The position numbers and the translations under genes are program-made. Shown in pieces: positions 7,121 through 16,004 of a stretch of 64,000 bases of DNA (its first letter is position 1; the number at the start of each line of letters is the position of its first letter). The stretch lies in the NCBI RefSeq assembly GCF_002243645.1, contig NZ_CP017704.1, positions 2,684,001 to 2,748,000 of the forward strand. Direction: 5' to 3'. The stretch is from Peribacillus simplex NBRC 15720 = DSM 1321 (GTDB lineage: Bacteria; Bacillota; Bacilli; Bacillales; DSM-1321). The notes below the pieces were generated by a model. That model saw only the letters and a program-made list of their open reading frames with translations, did no database searches and was not told the DNA's origin.

Positions 7121-8110
7121 ATGAAAAGATTGTGGGGAATGAAAATGAAGAAAATTTTTGGTCTGATACTGTTGATGTTGCTTACTGCAGGCATGATGGT
7201 TGGCTGCAGTGACGCTACTGATGAAGGAAAAGAAAAACAGCAAACGAATCATGCTCAACACAAGGCTTTCCCGATTACGATTAAAGATGCAACAGGGGAA
7301 AAAATAACGATAGAACAAAAGCCGAAGAAAATCGTTTCGTTGATACCAAGTAATACGGAAGTGGTCTTTGCACTTGGTTTGGGTAAAAAGGTCATTGGTG
7401 TTTCCGACAATGATAATTACCCGGAAGAAACGAAAGAAATTGAAAAAGTTGGCGGAATGGAAATGAACACGGAGCTGATTGTCTCCATGAAACCTGACCT
7501 TGTTCTTGCGCATGCATCAAGTGCCCATAATTCAAATGAGGGTTTACAGCAGCTTAAGGATGCTGGAATAGATGTCCTCGTAGTCAATGATGCACAAAGC
7601 TTTGACCAAGTCTATGAGTCTATTGAAATGATTGGACAGGCAACGGGAGAACATGATAAGGCAAAAGAAATCGTTGCGGATATGAAAACGAAGCTCAAGG
7701 ATATTCAGGAAAAAGCCAAATCCGTAAAGGAAGAGGATAGGAAGACCGTTTTAGTGGAAGTTTCGCCTTCACCGGAAATATACACACCTGGAAAAAATAC
7801 GTTCATGAATGAAATGCTTAATATTATTTCAGCGGATAATGCTGCTGCTGAATTGGACGGTTGGGCAAAAATTGATGAAGAGTCGATGATTGCTGCAAAT
7901 CCGGATGTCATCATTACAACGTATGGTTATTATACGAAAGATTCAGTAAGTGAAGTGACGGCCCGAAAAGGATGGCAAGACGTAAATGCTGTTAAGAATG
8001 ACCAAGTCTTTGATGTCCATTCAGACTTGGTGACCCGTTCCGGTCCACGTTTAATAGAGGGAGTAGAGGAACTTGCCAAATCAGTCTATCCGAACCAATT
8101 TGACAACTAA
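7121..8110 (+). CDS. btuF: Cobalamin/corrinoid ABC transporter substrate-binding lipoprotein
   Basis: The extracellular receptor that delivers corrinoids to the BtuC permease. It has a lipoprotein signal (KKIFGLILLMLL… then GC near residue 28), a BtuF/FecB-type bilobed periplasmic-binding fold with the family opening 'KKIVSLIPSNTEVVFALGLG', the VGVSD-like strand and the conserved 'KPDLVLA' segment. The first gene after the B12 riboswitch. ATG 7121 is used; ATG 7139 or 7145, closer to the signal peptide, are possible alternatives. It overlaps btuC by 38 bp. Homologous to B. subtilis YvrC. Confidence 0.9.
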   Translation: MKRLWGMKMKKIFGLILLMLLTAGMMVGCSDATDEGKEKQQTNHAQHKAFPITIKDATGEKITIEQKPKKIVSLIPSNTEVVFALGLGKKVIGVSDNDNYPEETKEIEKVGGMEMNTELIVSMKPDLVLAHASSAHNSNEGLQQLKDAGIDVLVVNDAQSFDQVYESIEMIGQATGEHDKAKEIVADMKTKLKDIQEKAKSVKEEDRKTVLVEVSPSPEIYTPGKNTFMNEMLNIISADNAAAELDGWAKIDEESMIAANPDVIITTYGYYTKDSVSEVTARKGWQDVNAVKNDQVFDVHSDLVTRSGPRLIEGVEELAKSVYPNQFDN

Positions 8111-9128
8111 ATGGGCGTTTGCTTATTTGATTGCGTTGTTAATTTTGTTATTCGCAATGACGATAGGCATTTCCTTTGGTTCGGTGCCAGTACCGGTTCC
8201 CGTACTTATGCAAATAATCGGCAAGGAGATTTTCCATTTGCCGATTTCTGCTGATCCGGATGTTATGCTTACGAATATCGTGATGAACATCCGCTTGCCG
8301 CGTGTGTTGCTTGCGGGTTTGGTCGGGGCATCACTTGCGATTGCGGGTGCGGCTTTTCAGGGACTGCTCCGGAACCCGCTCGCTGATCCTTACACATTGG
8401 GTATTTCATCAGGAGCATCGGTCGGCGCCGTATTGACAATATTCTTGAATATTTCACTGCCGTTCATCGGTTTATATACTCTTCCGGCACTGAGCATCTT
8501 ATGCTCAGTGCTCACGATGCTTTGTGTACTGACGTTTGCAAAAAAAATGGATCGATCGATGAAAGTGGAAACGATCATTTTAACGGGGATCATTTTTAGC
8601 TCGTTTTTAAGTGCCTTCATTTCATTGATGATTGCGCTGACGGGTGATGAATTAAGACAAATCATCGGCTGGCTGATGGGAAGCGTTTCAATGCGCGGAT
8701 GGAATTACATTGCAATCATTTTGCCGTTTTTTATCATTGGTTCATTGATCTTGATCATGAATACAAGTGAATTGAATGCGATGACTTTCGGGGAAGACCG
8801 GGCAAAACACTTAGGTGTGAATGTTAAGCGGCGGAAAATGTGGATCTTGATAGCCGGTTCGACATTGACAGGGGCAGCCGTTGCCGTTTCGGGGGCGATT
8901 GGCTTTGTAGGATTGGTCATTCCTCATTTTGTCCGAAAGATTTGGGGGCCTGACCATAAACATTTACTTCCGTTGTCATTGTTGATAGGAAGCGGATTCT
9001 TAATATTGGCGGATTTTGTGGCACGAACGATCATTGCCCCATCGGAACTGCCGATCGGGGTGATCACCTCACTTATCGGGGCACCTGCATTTGCGCTGAT
9101 TTTATTAAAGAGACGGAGAGAAGGGTAA
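8073..9128 (+). CDS. btuC: Cobalamin ABC transporter permease (FecCD family)
   Basis: A 351-residue polytopic inner-membrane protein with about ten hydrophobic segments and the FecCD signatures NIRLPRVLLAGLVGASLAIAG, GLLRNPLADPYTLGISSGA and the cytoplasmic loop GAIGFVGLVIPHFVR that contacts the ATPase. It forms the corrinoid channel with the BtuD-type ATPase encoded next. The TTG at 8073 lies inside btuF and follows an agagg site; another TTG nine codons later is possible. Corresponds to B. subtilis YvrB. Confidence 0.9.
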   Translation: MPNQSIRTNLTTKWAFAYLIALLILLFAMTIGISFGSVPVPVPVLMQIIGKEIFHLPISADPDVMLTNIVMNIRLPRVLLAGLVGASLAIAGAAFQGLLRNPLADPYTLGISSGASVGAVLTIFLNISLPFIGLYTLPALSILCSVLTMLCVLTFAKKMDRSMKVETIILTGIIFSSFLSAFISLMIALTGDELRQIIGWLMGSVSMRGWNYIAIILPFFIIGSLILIMNTSELNAMTFGEDRAKHLGVNVKRRKMWILIAGSTLTGAAVAVSGAIGFVGLVIPHFVRKIWGPDHKHLLPLSLLIGSGFLILADFVARTIIAPSELPIGVITSLIGAPAFALILLKRRREG

Positions 9129-9134
9129 AAACGG

Positions 9135-10607
9135 ATGCTTGAAGTAAGAGGGTTAACAGGTGGATATCATAACAAAGCTGTTTTGGACTCTGTCTCTTTT
9201 GATGTACATAAAGGGGAATTATTCGGGATTCTTGGTCCAAATGGCAGCGGGAAAACGACGCTTTTAAGCATGCTTAGCGGGGTGCTCGATTATAATGGCG
9301 GAAGCGTACGGATAAGAGGTAGGGATTTGAAGGATTATTCGTCAAAGCAACTTGCACAGGTCATTGCTGTGCTCCCTCAACATTCCTCATTAGCTTTCTC
9401 CTATTCAGTAAAAGAGACGGTCTCACTTGGGCGATATGCCCATCAATCAGGTTGGTTCCATAGTTGGTCCGCAGAAGATGAATCGATTGTCCAACGAGTT
9501 ATGGAACAAACGGGAGTAGCTGATTTTCAGGATCTTCATTTTGAACGATTATCAGGAGGGGAGAGACAAAGGGTCTTGCTGGCACAGGCACTTGCTCAAG
9601 AGCCGGAAATCCTTTTTTTGGATGAACCTACGAACCACTTGGATCTTTCCTATCAAAAAGATCTTCTTGATCTAATGAGGAAAATGGCAAAAGAGCAGAA
9701 GTTGACCGTTATTTCAATTTTTCATGATTTGAATTTAGCAGGATTATATTGTGATCGGCTTATGTTGCTTGAGAAAGGGCAGATTCAGGTTGTTGATGTG
9801 CCGAACGAAGTGCTCCAACAGGAACGGATTCAGGATGTATATCATACGACGATCGAAAAACATCCACATCCCGCCCTTCCGAAACCACAGATGTTCATCG
9901 TTCCGGAAAAGCATGTCCATGATACTATCCCATTGGAAATCGATGGTTCTTATTTGACAGTCGGTCCTGAGATGATTCAATTGGATTCTCCGATCATGCT
10001 TAGAACGATGTCTTCTGGAGTGACTGGTTCAGGGACGGGCTGGCATAAATATTTTGTGAATAGGCACGTCCATCATGGCTATGATTGCGAGGACCATCAT
10101 GTTGAAATGGCCGACTATTTAAAGACTCATGGTTTTGAACCTCAGGAAACGGTAGGGATGATGACAGCTGTCTATCTCGATACGGTTGCTTTCAAGCTAC
10201 TAAGAGCTGAAGATTTCTCGGTTTTTATTATCGTGACAGCTGGTGTAGGCAATGCCATCGACGCTTCTTTAGCAGACCGGCATTCTTGGAGTTCCGCTCC
10301 AGGAACGATAAATACTTGGATATTCGTAAATGGGCATTTGGCAGAAGAGGCTTTCATCCACAGCATAGTTACTGCGACCGAGGCAAAAGTAAAAGCCCTT
10401 CATGATTTGCATGTCATGGATAAGGTGACAAATACATGTGCAACAGGAACATCGACAGACAGCATTTTGATTGCGGCAACTCAAAGAGGTGCAAAGCTTC
10501 AATATGCGGGCACCATCACTCCGTTAGGGAAGCTGATCAGTCGCGGTGTTTATGATTGTACAGTGGAAGCATTAAAGAATACTCGGAAACGGATTGAGGA
10601 TTTATGA
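9135..10607 (+). CDS. btuD: Cobalamin ABC transporter ATPase fused to CbiZ adenosylcobinamide amidohydrolase
   Basis: A 490-residue fusion. Residues 1 to about 255 are an ABC ATPase of the iron-siderophore/B12 type, with Walker A GPNGSGKTT (35-43), the Q-loop, LSGGERQR signature and Walker B ILFLDEPTNHLD. Residues from about 270 to the end match CbiZ, which hydrolyses the amide bond of adenosylcobinamide to give adenosylcobyric acid, seen in GSGTGWHKYFVNRHV, NTWIFVNGHLAEEAFIHS and TCATGTSTDS. The fusion couples uptake to remodelling of foreign corrinoids; B. subtilis YvrA is also of this kind. Its 3' end overlaps cbiB by 4 bp (ATGA), indicating translational coupling. Confidence 0.9.
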   Translation: MLEVRGLTGGYHNKAVLDSVSFDVHKGELFGILGPNGSGKTTLLSMLSGVLDYNGGSVRIRGRDLKDYSSKQLAQVIAVLPQHSSLAFSYSVKETVSLGRYAHQSGWFHSWSAEDESIVQRVMEQTGVADFQDLHFERLSGGERQRVLLAQALAQEPEILFLDEPTNHLDLSYQKDLLDLMRKMAKEQKLTVISIFHDLNLAGLYCDRLMLLEKGQIQVVDVPNEVLQQERIQDVYHTTIEKHPHPALPKPQMFIVPEKHVHDTIPLEIDGSYLTVGPEMIQLDSPIMLRTMSSGVTGSGTGWHKYFVNRHVHHGYDCEDHHVEMADYLKTHGFEPQETVGMMTAVYLDTVAFKLLRAEDFSVFIIVTAGVGNAIDASLADRHSWSSAPGTINTWIFVNGHLAEEAFIHSIVTATEAKVKALHDLHVMDKVTNTCATGTSTDSILIAATQRGAKLQYAGTITPLGKLISRGVYDCTVEALKNTRKRIEDL

Positions 10608-11569
10608 TTTTTCAGCATCTTTTGGCAGTTACGCTGGCGTTTTTCCTTGATCTATTAATTGGTGATCCGCCAAATTGGCCGCATCCAGTCAAATGGATAG
10701 GAACGATAATAAGCAAGTTGGATCTGGCATTCAATAGAGGGGCATATAAGAAACGGAATGGACTCTTCATGTTGATCATCGTCTTATCGGCGGTGTTACT
10801 GATTACTGGTCTTACCGTCTATTTGGCTTATCGGATCCATCCGCTTGCAGGTATCCTTTGGGAAGCTGTTGTCATTTCTACTACGATAGCTCAGAAGGGC
10901 TTGAAGCAAGCTGGGATGGATGTTTGCCTTCCGCTTAATGAACGGGATTTTCCTGAAGCGAGGCTTAAGCTTTCCTATATCGTGGGCCGTGATACTGCTG
11001 ATCTCGATGAATCCGAAATAGTCAGGGGAACCGTGGAAACCGTAGCGGAAAATACTAGTGATGGGATTACAGCACCGATGTTTTGGGCAGCTATTGGCGG
11101 TGCGCCGCTCGCGATGGTATACAGGGCGATTAATACCTGCGATTCCATGGTAGGGTACAAAAATGATAAATATGGGCAATTCGGCTGGGCTTCAGCCAAG
11201 CTCGATGATATCGTCAACTGGATTCCAAGCCGCCTCACCGGATTCCTGATGTTGCTGAGCTCGAAATCCAGCCATCATGGATTTGGTGCCAGATGGAAGA
11301 TATTATTCAATGACGCAAAAAAACATCCAAGCCCGAATAGCGGGTGGTGTGAAGCAGGCGTTGCTGCCATTTTGGGAATACAGCTTGGAGGCCGGAATAT
11401 GTACAAAGGAATTGTTTCCGACCGTGCGAGGATGGGAGTTCCGCTTGTTCGATTGGAAGCAAAACATATACCAAAAACGATTACCATCATGCATCGGTCA
11501 TCTTTTCTATTTCTACTGATGCTATGGCTAGGGGGACTTATTCTTGACATTACCTTCTCATGGCTCTAA
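10604..11569 (+). CDS. cbiB: Adenosylcobinamide-phosphate synthase
   Basis: A 321-residue membrane protein that attaches (R)-1-amino-2-propanol phosphate to adenosylcobyric acid. The family opening LDLLIGDPPNWPHPVKWIG is intact, as are the conserved GTVETVAENTSDGITAP and AINTCDSMVGYKNDKY motifs. It supplies the step after CbiZ, using the aminopropanol phosphate made by CobD, the next gene. ATG overlaps the end of the btuD–cbiZ gene; the 3' end overlaps cobD by 26 bp. Confidence 0.93.
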   Translation: MIFQHLLAVTLAFFLDLLIGDPPNWPHPVKWIGTIISKLDLAFNRGAYKKRNGLFMLIIVLSAVLLITGLTVYLAYRIHPLAGILWEAVVISTTIAQKGLKQAGMDVCLPLNERDFPEARLKLSYIVGRDTADLDESEIVRGTVETVAENTSDGITAPMFWAAIGGAPLAMVYRAINTCDSMVGYKNDKYGQFGWASAKLDDIVNWIPSRLTGFLMLLSSKSSHHGFGARWKILFNDAKKHPSPNSGWCEAGVAAILGIQLGGRNMYKGIVSDRARMGVPLVRLEAKHIPKTITIMHRSSFLFLLMLWLGGLILDITFSWL

Positions 11570-12617
11570 TCCTCATTATCTTTACGAAGCACTGGAAATC
11601 GAAATGCCTGAATCGGTTCTCGACTTCAGTGCTAACATCAACCCATTGGGCCCGCCTTTACGCATAAAGGAACAGTGGTATGGTTTTTTTGAAGGAATCC
11701 TTCAATACCCAGATCCGCATGCCATTGAACTGACAAAATCAATTGCAAAAAAAGAAGCTCTTCCTGAGCAATCCGTTTTGATGGGGAACGGTGGTGCTGA
11801 AATAATCATGTTGGTAGCGAACGGATTAGCCAATCAAAGGGTGCTAATCATTCAGCCGGCATTTGCGGAATATGCTGAGGCTTGCTTGGCAGCAGGATGT
11901 AAGGTCGATTTTCACCAGCTTGATGCTCCTGAGTGGCAATTGGACTTGGATCGTTTGATTCCCCGATTACCCGAATATGATGCAATTTTCTTATGTACGC
12001 CTAATAATCCGACGGGTGTTTCATTTAAGCGGGATGCAGTTAAGGAATTGATCATGGAATGCCAAAAAGCGGATTGCCTGATTGTCCTGGATGAGGCCTT
12101 TTATGATTTTACGGAAGATGCCTTTAGTTATGCTTCTTTAATCAATGTATTTCCACATTTACTCATTCTAAGATCAATGACTAAAATCTTTGCAATTCCG
12201 GGTTTGAGACTAGGCTATTTGCTTGCGGCACCTGACATCATAAAACGGGTAAGAAATTATAAACCTCATTGGAGCGTCAACCATGTGGCACTTGAAGTAG
12301 GGAAAATCTGTCTCGCAGAAGAAGCCTATATGAAAAAAACAAGAGACTACATTGCATTGCAAAAGCAAAAACTATTCCGGTTTTATGAGGAGCAAGGGTT
12401 GAATGTCTCCGATAGCACAGTTAATTTTTATTTGGTTAAAGATGAATCCTTATCCCTTTTCCCCTTTTTGCTAAAAAAAGGAATTGTACCGCGCCATACC
12501 TATAATTTCCCGGGTTTGGATGGAAGGTGGCTTCGGTTTGCAGTGAAGAGTGAACATGATAACGAAGCACTGATGGAGGGGGTAAGACAGTGGAGAAGGC
12601 AAGGCTCTGTTTTATAA
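11544..12617 (+). CDS. cobD: L-threonine-O-3-phosphate decarboxylase
   Basis: A PLP-dependent fold-type I enzyme of the HisC/CobD class. It makes (R)-1-amino-2-propanol O-2-phosphate for CbiB. The N-terminus has the CobD-type PSHGSNPH…LDFSANINPLGPP opening, the cofactor-binding motif TPNNPTG, DEAFYDF, and Lys214 in SMTKIFAIPGLRLGY as the Schiff-base lysine. The TTG start lies in the end of cbiB; the frame ends 28 bp inside cobU. HisC-type histidinol-phosphate aminotransferase is the alternative by fold, but the position in the operon supports CobD. Confidence 0.88.
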   Translation: MTLPSHGSNPHYLYEALEIEMPESVLDFSANINPLGPPLRIKEQWYGFFEGILQYPDPHAIELTKSIAKKEALPEQSVLMGNGGAEIIMLVANGLANQRVLIIQPAFAEYAEACLAAGCKVDFHQLDAPEWQLDLDRLIPRLPEYDAIFLCTPNNPTGVSFKRDAVKELIMECQKADCLIVLDEAFYDFTEDAFSYASLINVFPHLLILRSMTKIFAIPGLRLGYLLAAPDIIKRVRNYKPHWSVNHVALEVGKICLAEEAYMKKTRDYIALQKQKLFRFYEEQGLNVSDSTVNFYLVKDESLSLFPFLLKKGIVPRHTYNFPGLDGRWLRFAVKSEHDNEALMEGVRQWRRQGSVL

Positions 12618-13165
12618 CCGGGGGTGTCCGTTCCGGAAAAAGCAGCTTCGCAGAAAGAAAAGCCCTGGAGTATGCACTCCAAATGGATGGGAACTTGCAT
12701 TACCTCGCCTGTGGCCGTGTCAGTGATGTTGAAATGGGTGAACGCATCCTTAGGCACCGGAAAGATAGAGAAAGCAGCCCGATTGCTTGGAAAACTTCCG
12801 AATACGCAACGGATATTACAAGAATAGGGGCGGACATTGATCAGGATTCTATAATTCTGCTCGATTGTCTGACAACCCTGCTTGATAACGAACTATTTGG
12901 CCCTGGTATTCCGCTTGAAGAAGAATTTTTAGATAGCGTTTTTTCAAAAATAATAACCGGGATCAATGAGATAAGAAAACAATCCAGCTGTTTAATAGTC
13001 GTGAGCAATGAATTGGTGCAGGAACCAATTTTCCAGGATGATTTCCTCCATATATACGGAAAAACATTGGGCCAGCTTCATCAAACGATCGTCGGGCAGG
13101 CGGATGAAGCCTATCTTGTAGAAGCGGGAATTCCATTGCGGAAGAAAGGGTGCATGCAGGAATGA
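12590..13165 (+). CDS. cobU: Adenosylcobinamide kinase / adenosylcobinamide-phosphate guanylyltransferase
   Basis: A 191-residue bifunctional nucleotidyltransferase. It phosphorylates adenosylcobinamide and then transfers GMP to give AdoCbi-GDP. The P-loop is ITGGVRSGKSSFAE. The conserved RILRHRKDR segment contains the His expected to carry GMP. LLDCLTTLLDN and VVSNELVQE follow. GTG start at 12590 inside cobD; the C-terminus overlaps cobS by 4 bp. A second, shorter CobU-like protein is encoded four genes on. Confidence 0.93.
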   Translation: MEKARLCFITGGVRSGKSSFAERKALEYALQMDGNLHYLACGRVSDVEMGERILRHRKDRESSPIAWKTSEYATDITRIGADIDQDSIILLDCLTTLLDNELFGPGIPLEEEFLDSVFSKIITGINEIRKQSSCLIVVSNELVQEPIFQDDFLHIYGKTLGQLHQTIVGQADEAYLVEAGIPLRKKGCMQE

Positions 13166-13953
13166 GCGGAGTGATCGGATTTTTAATTAACCTGCAGTTC
13201 TTTACGGTTTTTCCAATAAAGAAGCAGCTTCCTATGGAGAAGAAATATATTCACCGTGCCATTCAAACCTTTCCATTAGTAGGTCTTTTGCTAGGCTTGA
13301 TATTGGGCGGTGTTTTGTATGCACTAGTGGAATGGACCCCATTGTCATCGCTTGCGATTGCATTTTTCCTTTGGTTTTTGACGATGGCATTAACGGGAGG
13401 TTTGCATCTTGATGGCTGGATCGATGCAAGTGATGCTTTTTTTTCCTATCAGGATAAAGAGCGGCGATTAGAAATAATGAAGGATTCCAGGACAGGTGCC
13501 TTCGGTGTCATCTCCGTCATAGTACTTTTGGCCGCCCGGTTCATATTTATCTATGAAATTGTCGAAAGGGTAAATGAATGGACATACTTCTTGATCATTG
13601 CCCTTCCGCTCTTAAGCAAATGTGTTATGGGTTATTTACTCATCCGGATGCCGCTGGCTAAAAAAGAGGGGCTCGGTGCTTTTTTTCAAAGTGCAGTAAT
13701 GAAAAGCAGTTTGCCCATTTATTGGCTGTACCTCCTTGTAAGTCTGGCGTTTGCCTGGATCATCGATTTTAAGCTTGTCATCTTATTTTTCATCATGTGT
13801 CTGGCTGCGATGTTTTTCCTGGTTTATATAAAACGTAAAATCGTCAGTTGGTTCGGCGGGATAACGGGGGATGTACTGGGGGCATCCGTGGAAGGAGTTG
13901 AGCTTTGGTTATGGCTGATATTGTGGCTATTACACTACTTCGCCATGGGCTGA
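13162..13953 (+). CDS. cobS: Adenosylcobinamide-GDP ribazoletransferase (cobalamin synthase)
   Basis: A polytopic membrane enzyme that joins AdoCbi-GDP with alpha-ribazole (or its phosphate). Motifs: LQFFTVFPI, GGLHLDGWIDASDAFFSY with the acidic cluster, KERRLEIMKDSRTGAFG, and the terminal GGITGDVLGASVE. I chose ATG 13162, whose ATGA overlaps the cobU stop; an in-frame GTG at 13150 is also open. About 263 residues, normal for the family. The 3' end overlaps cobC by about 49 bp. Confidence 0.93.
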   Translation: MSGVIGFLINLQFFTVFPIKKQLPMEKKYIHRAIQTFPLVGLLLGLILGGVLYALVEWTPLSSLAIAFFLWFLTMALTGGLHLDGWIDASDAFFSYQDKERRLEIMKDSRTGAFGVISVIVLLAARFIFIYEIVERVNEWTYFLIIALPLLSKCVMGYLLIRMPLAKKEGLGAFFQSAVMKSSLPIYWLYLLVSLAFAWIIDFKLVILFFIMCLAAMFFLVYIKRKIVSWFGGITGDVLGASVEGVELWLWLILWLLHYFAMG

Positions 13954-14528
13954 CAGTAGCAAATGAGCGAAAGGCTTATTTAGGCTGGACGGATTCTCCA
14001 TTAAGTATCGAAGGAGAAAAGGAAATACTGGACTTAAGGGGATCTTACCCACAGTATGAAAAAATTCACAGCAGTGATTTGCCCCGCTGTGTGGAAACCG
14101 CACGACTGCTGTTTCCAAATGCAGTTCCGGTCAAAAACCCTTTGTTCCGTGAGATGAACTTCGGCAGTTGGGAAGGGCGGACGTATTATGAGTTGAAAAC
14201 AGATGGAGATTATCTTAATTGGCTGGAACGTCCCATGGAGGCACTGGTACCTGGGGGTGAAAGCTATCCGGCATTTTCCGAGCGTGTTAATAATGGTTGG
14301 AACCAATTGATTGCCTGTAAGGAGAACCGAATTGCCCTAATGACGCATGGAGGGGTAATTCGTGATTTATTGGTCCGCTATGCCCCGAAGGAAAAGTCCT
14401 TTTTTGATTGGGGAATTTCCCATGGCAGGGGATATGAGCTGATATGGGAAGACCGGGAAAGCTTAAGGAGGGGAGAACGCTGCACTTTGTTACAGGAGGC
14501 GCCTATAATGGGAAAACTAAATGGGTAA
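13905..14528 (+). CDS. cobC: Alpha-ribazole phosphatase-type histidine phosphatase
   Basis: A phosphoglycerate-mutase-like phosphatase of about 207 residues. The catalytic His lies in LLRHG near the N-terminus; the second Arg/Glu motifs (SDLPRCVETA, MNFGSWEGR) and the late His (LMTHGGVIRDLL) are present. CobC dephosphorylates alpha-ribazole phosphate or adenosylcobalamin phosphate at the last step. The TTG at 13905 is 7 bp after aaggag; the ATG at 13911 is an alternative. Embedded in the cobalamin operon with overlaps at both ends, so CobC is favoured over a general phosphatase. Confidence 0.88.
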   Translation: MVMADIVAITLLRHGLTVANERKAYLGWTDSPLSIEGEKEILDLRGSYPQYEKIHSSDLPRCVETARLLFPNAVPVKNPLFREMNFGSWEGRTYYELKTDGDYLNWLERPMEALVPGGESYPAFSERVNNGWNQLIACKENRIALMTHGGVIRDLLVRYAPKEKSFFDWGISHGRGYELIWEDRESLRRGERCTLLQEAPIMGKLNG

Positions 14529-14908
14529 AGCAGTTGTATGGTTTGGAAAGTGATGTCCTTTGGCTATCCGGTTATCGAAAAGAACAGCCGGAATTGATTG
14601 ATTTTCAAGGCAAGGCTGTTGTATTGCAAGGGTTGGATGCATGGATTCAACAAGATGCAGAAAAGATGGATTCAGAATCGATTCGAAAAAGATGGAAGGA
14701 AATCATGGCTGATTGGCGAATATGGGAGAAAGAAAAGGATGAACACAATTGCATTGTGATCGGTTCTGATATTTCCAAAGGCATTGTCCCGATCGAAGCA
14801 AGAGATCGCAGATGGCGCGATGCCTGCGGATGGGTCTTTCAAGATGTAGCATCCATATCAAGTCGCGTTGATATCATCTGGTATGGAATTAACCAGCGAA
14901 TAAAGTAG
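14444..14908 (+). CDS. CobU-like P-loop protein, short form
   Basis: A 154-residue protein related to CobU, with P-loop TGGAYNGKTKW and a DxxxxIVIGSDISKGIVP segment like CobU's late SNE(V/L)G region. It is about 35 residues shorter than the intact CobU of this operon and lacks the R-I-x-x-H-x segment with the GMP-carrying His, so guanylyl transfer is unlikely. Start is uncertain: ATG 14444 has only a weak site, whereas a strong aaggaggggag lies at 14465-14475, just ahead of an in-frame CTG (14480) that would give the usual CobU-like N-terminus (LHFVTGG). It may act as a kinase or regulator in corrinoid salvage. Confidence 0.7.
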   Translation: MGRPGKLKEGRTLHFVTGGAYNGKTKWVKQLYGLESDVLWLSGYRKEQPELIDFQGKAVVLQGLDAWIQQDAEKMDSESIRKRWKEIMADWRIWEKEKDEHNCIVIGSDISKGIVPIEARDRRWRDACGWVFQDVASISSRVDIIWYGINQRIK

Positions 14909-14922
14909 AGGAGGCAATTGGG

Positions 14923-15507
14923 ATGAAAATCTATACACGTACAGGGGATAAGGGACAAACAAGCGTAATCGGAGGTCGGCTTGATAAGGATGATATCCGT
15001 GTTGAATCTTATGGAACGGTCGATGAAGTGAATAGCTATATCGGTCTTGCGGTGACAGAATTGGATTCAGCGATATTTACGGATGTACTGGCCGATCTAG
15101 AGAAGATCCAGCATGAGTTGTTTGACTGCGGCGGTGATTTGGCAACCGTTTCCGAGAAGGCTCCACAAAAGCTGACGGAGGAGGCCATTACCTATTTGGA
15201 AGAACGAATAGATGCTTTCATACTTGAAGCCCCGGAATTGGAAAAGTTTATCCTGCCTGGCGGCTCAAAAGCGGCTGCAACCATTCACATCGCCCGTACT
15301 GTTACAAGAAGGGCGGAACGATTGGTCGTTTCATTGATCAAGTCTGGTGCGGCCGTTTCACCATTATCACTTCAATATTTAAATCGTTTGTCGGATTACT
15401 TCTTTGCTGTTGCACGTGTGATCAACTTCCGTCTTGGTGTGAAAGATGTGGAATATATCCGCAGCGCAAATGTATTCCGTGGAGGGAAAAGAAAGGAAAA
15501 AGAGTAA
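14923..15507 (+). CDS. yvqK: PduO-type ATP:cob(I)alamin adenosyltransferase
   Basis: A 194-residue enzyme that makes adenosylcobalamin (or adenosylcobinamide) from ATP and the reduced corrinoid. The N-terminal MKIYTRTGDKGQTSVIGG is the PduO ATP-binding signature, followed by RVESYGTVDEVNSYIG, and FILPGGS…HIARTVTRRAER in the second half. A gaggagg site precedes the ATG. It is the only adenosyltransferase visible and serves the cofactor need of IcmF encoded further on. Corresponds to B. subtilis YvqK. Confidence 0.95.
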   Translation: MKIYTRTGDKGQTSVIGGRLDKDDIRVESYGTVDEVNSYIGLAVTELDSAIFTDVLADLEKIQHELFDCGGDLATVSEKAPQKLTEEAITYLEERIDAFILEAPELEKFILPGGSKAAATIHIARTVTRRAERLVVSLIKSGAAVSPLSLQYLNRLSDYFFAVARVINFRLGVKDVEYIRSANVFRGGKRKEKE

Positions 15508-15509
15508 AC

Positions 15510-16004
15510 ATGGATGTAAGAAAAATTAGTGCAATTGCTATATTCATTGCCTTATCGGCGGTAGGGGCAATGATTAAAATCCCTTCCCCGATCGGGAGTA
15601 TCGCTTTGGATAGTTTTCCGGCCCTTTTGGCGGCTGTCATACTTGGCCCGGTATCGGGGGCTATTGTAGCTGGGCTTGGTCATATCATTTCGGCATTCAT
15701 CGGCGGCATGCCACTTGGGCCATTCCACTTTTTGATCATGGTCGAAATGGCAGTTCTCGCATGGATGTTTGGCATTTTATATATACACGGAAAAAAAGTG
15801 GGCGCGTTTTTCCTCTTCTTTATCGGTAATGCCTTCGTTTTAGCCCTGCCTTTCGCAGTTCTGATCAGCCCTAGTTTTTACACGTTATTGGTGCCGGGAT
15901 TAACGGCCGCGACGGCGGTAAATGTAGGATTGGCAGCCCTTTTACTGCCACGCTTGGAGCCTGTTTTGAAAAAAATGATTTTTAAAGATGGACTCGTAAA
16001 ATGA
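15510..16004 (+). CDS. cblT: ECF transporter S component, probable alpha-ribazole transporter
   Basis: A 164-residue protein with about five to six hydrophobic segments and the ECF S-component features (AIFIALSAVGAMIKIP, small-residue AAVILGPVSGAIVAGLGH, a F-I-G-G-M-P loop). Its place next to the CblS-type kinase, with overlapping ATGA, matches the CblT–CblS pair known to salvage alpha-ribazole in Firmicutes such as Listeria and Geobacillus. The family and context are known; substrate assignment is inference. It would need the shared EcfAA'T module, not encoded here. Confidence 0.8.
   Translation: MDVRKISAIAIFIALSAVGAMIKIPSPIGSIALDSFPALLAAVILGPVSGAIVAGLGHIISAFIGGMPLGPFHFLIMVEMAVLAWMFGILYIHGKKVGAFFLFFIGNAFVLALPFAVLISPSFYTLLVPGLTAATAVNVGLAALLLPRLEPVLKKMIFKDGLVK

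Noticed and set aside
6974-7513. 179-codon minus-strand frame opposite btuF
   Set aside because: It is a shadow of btuF and the leader; it has no ribosome site.
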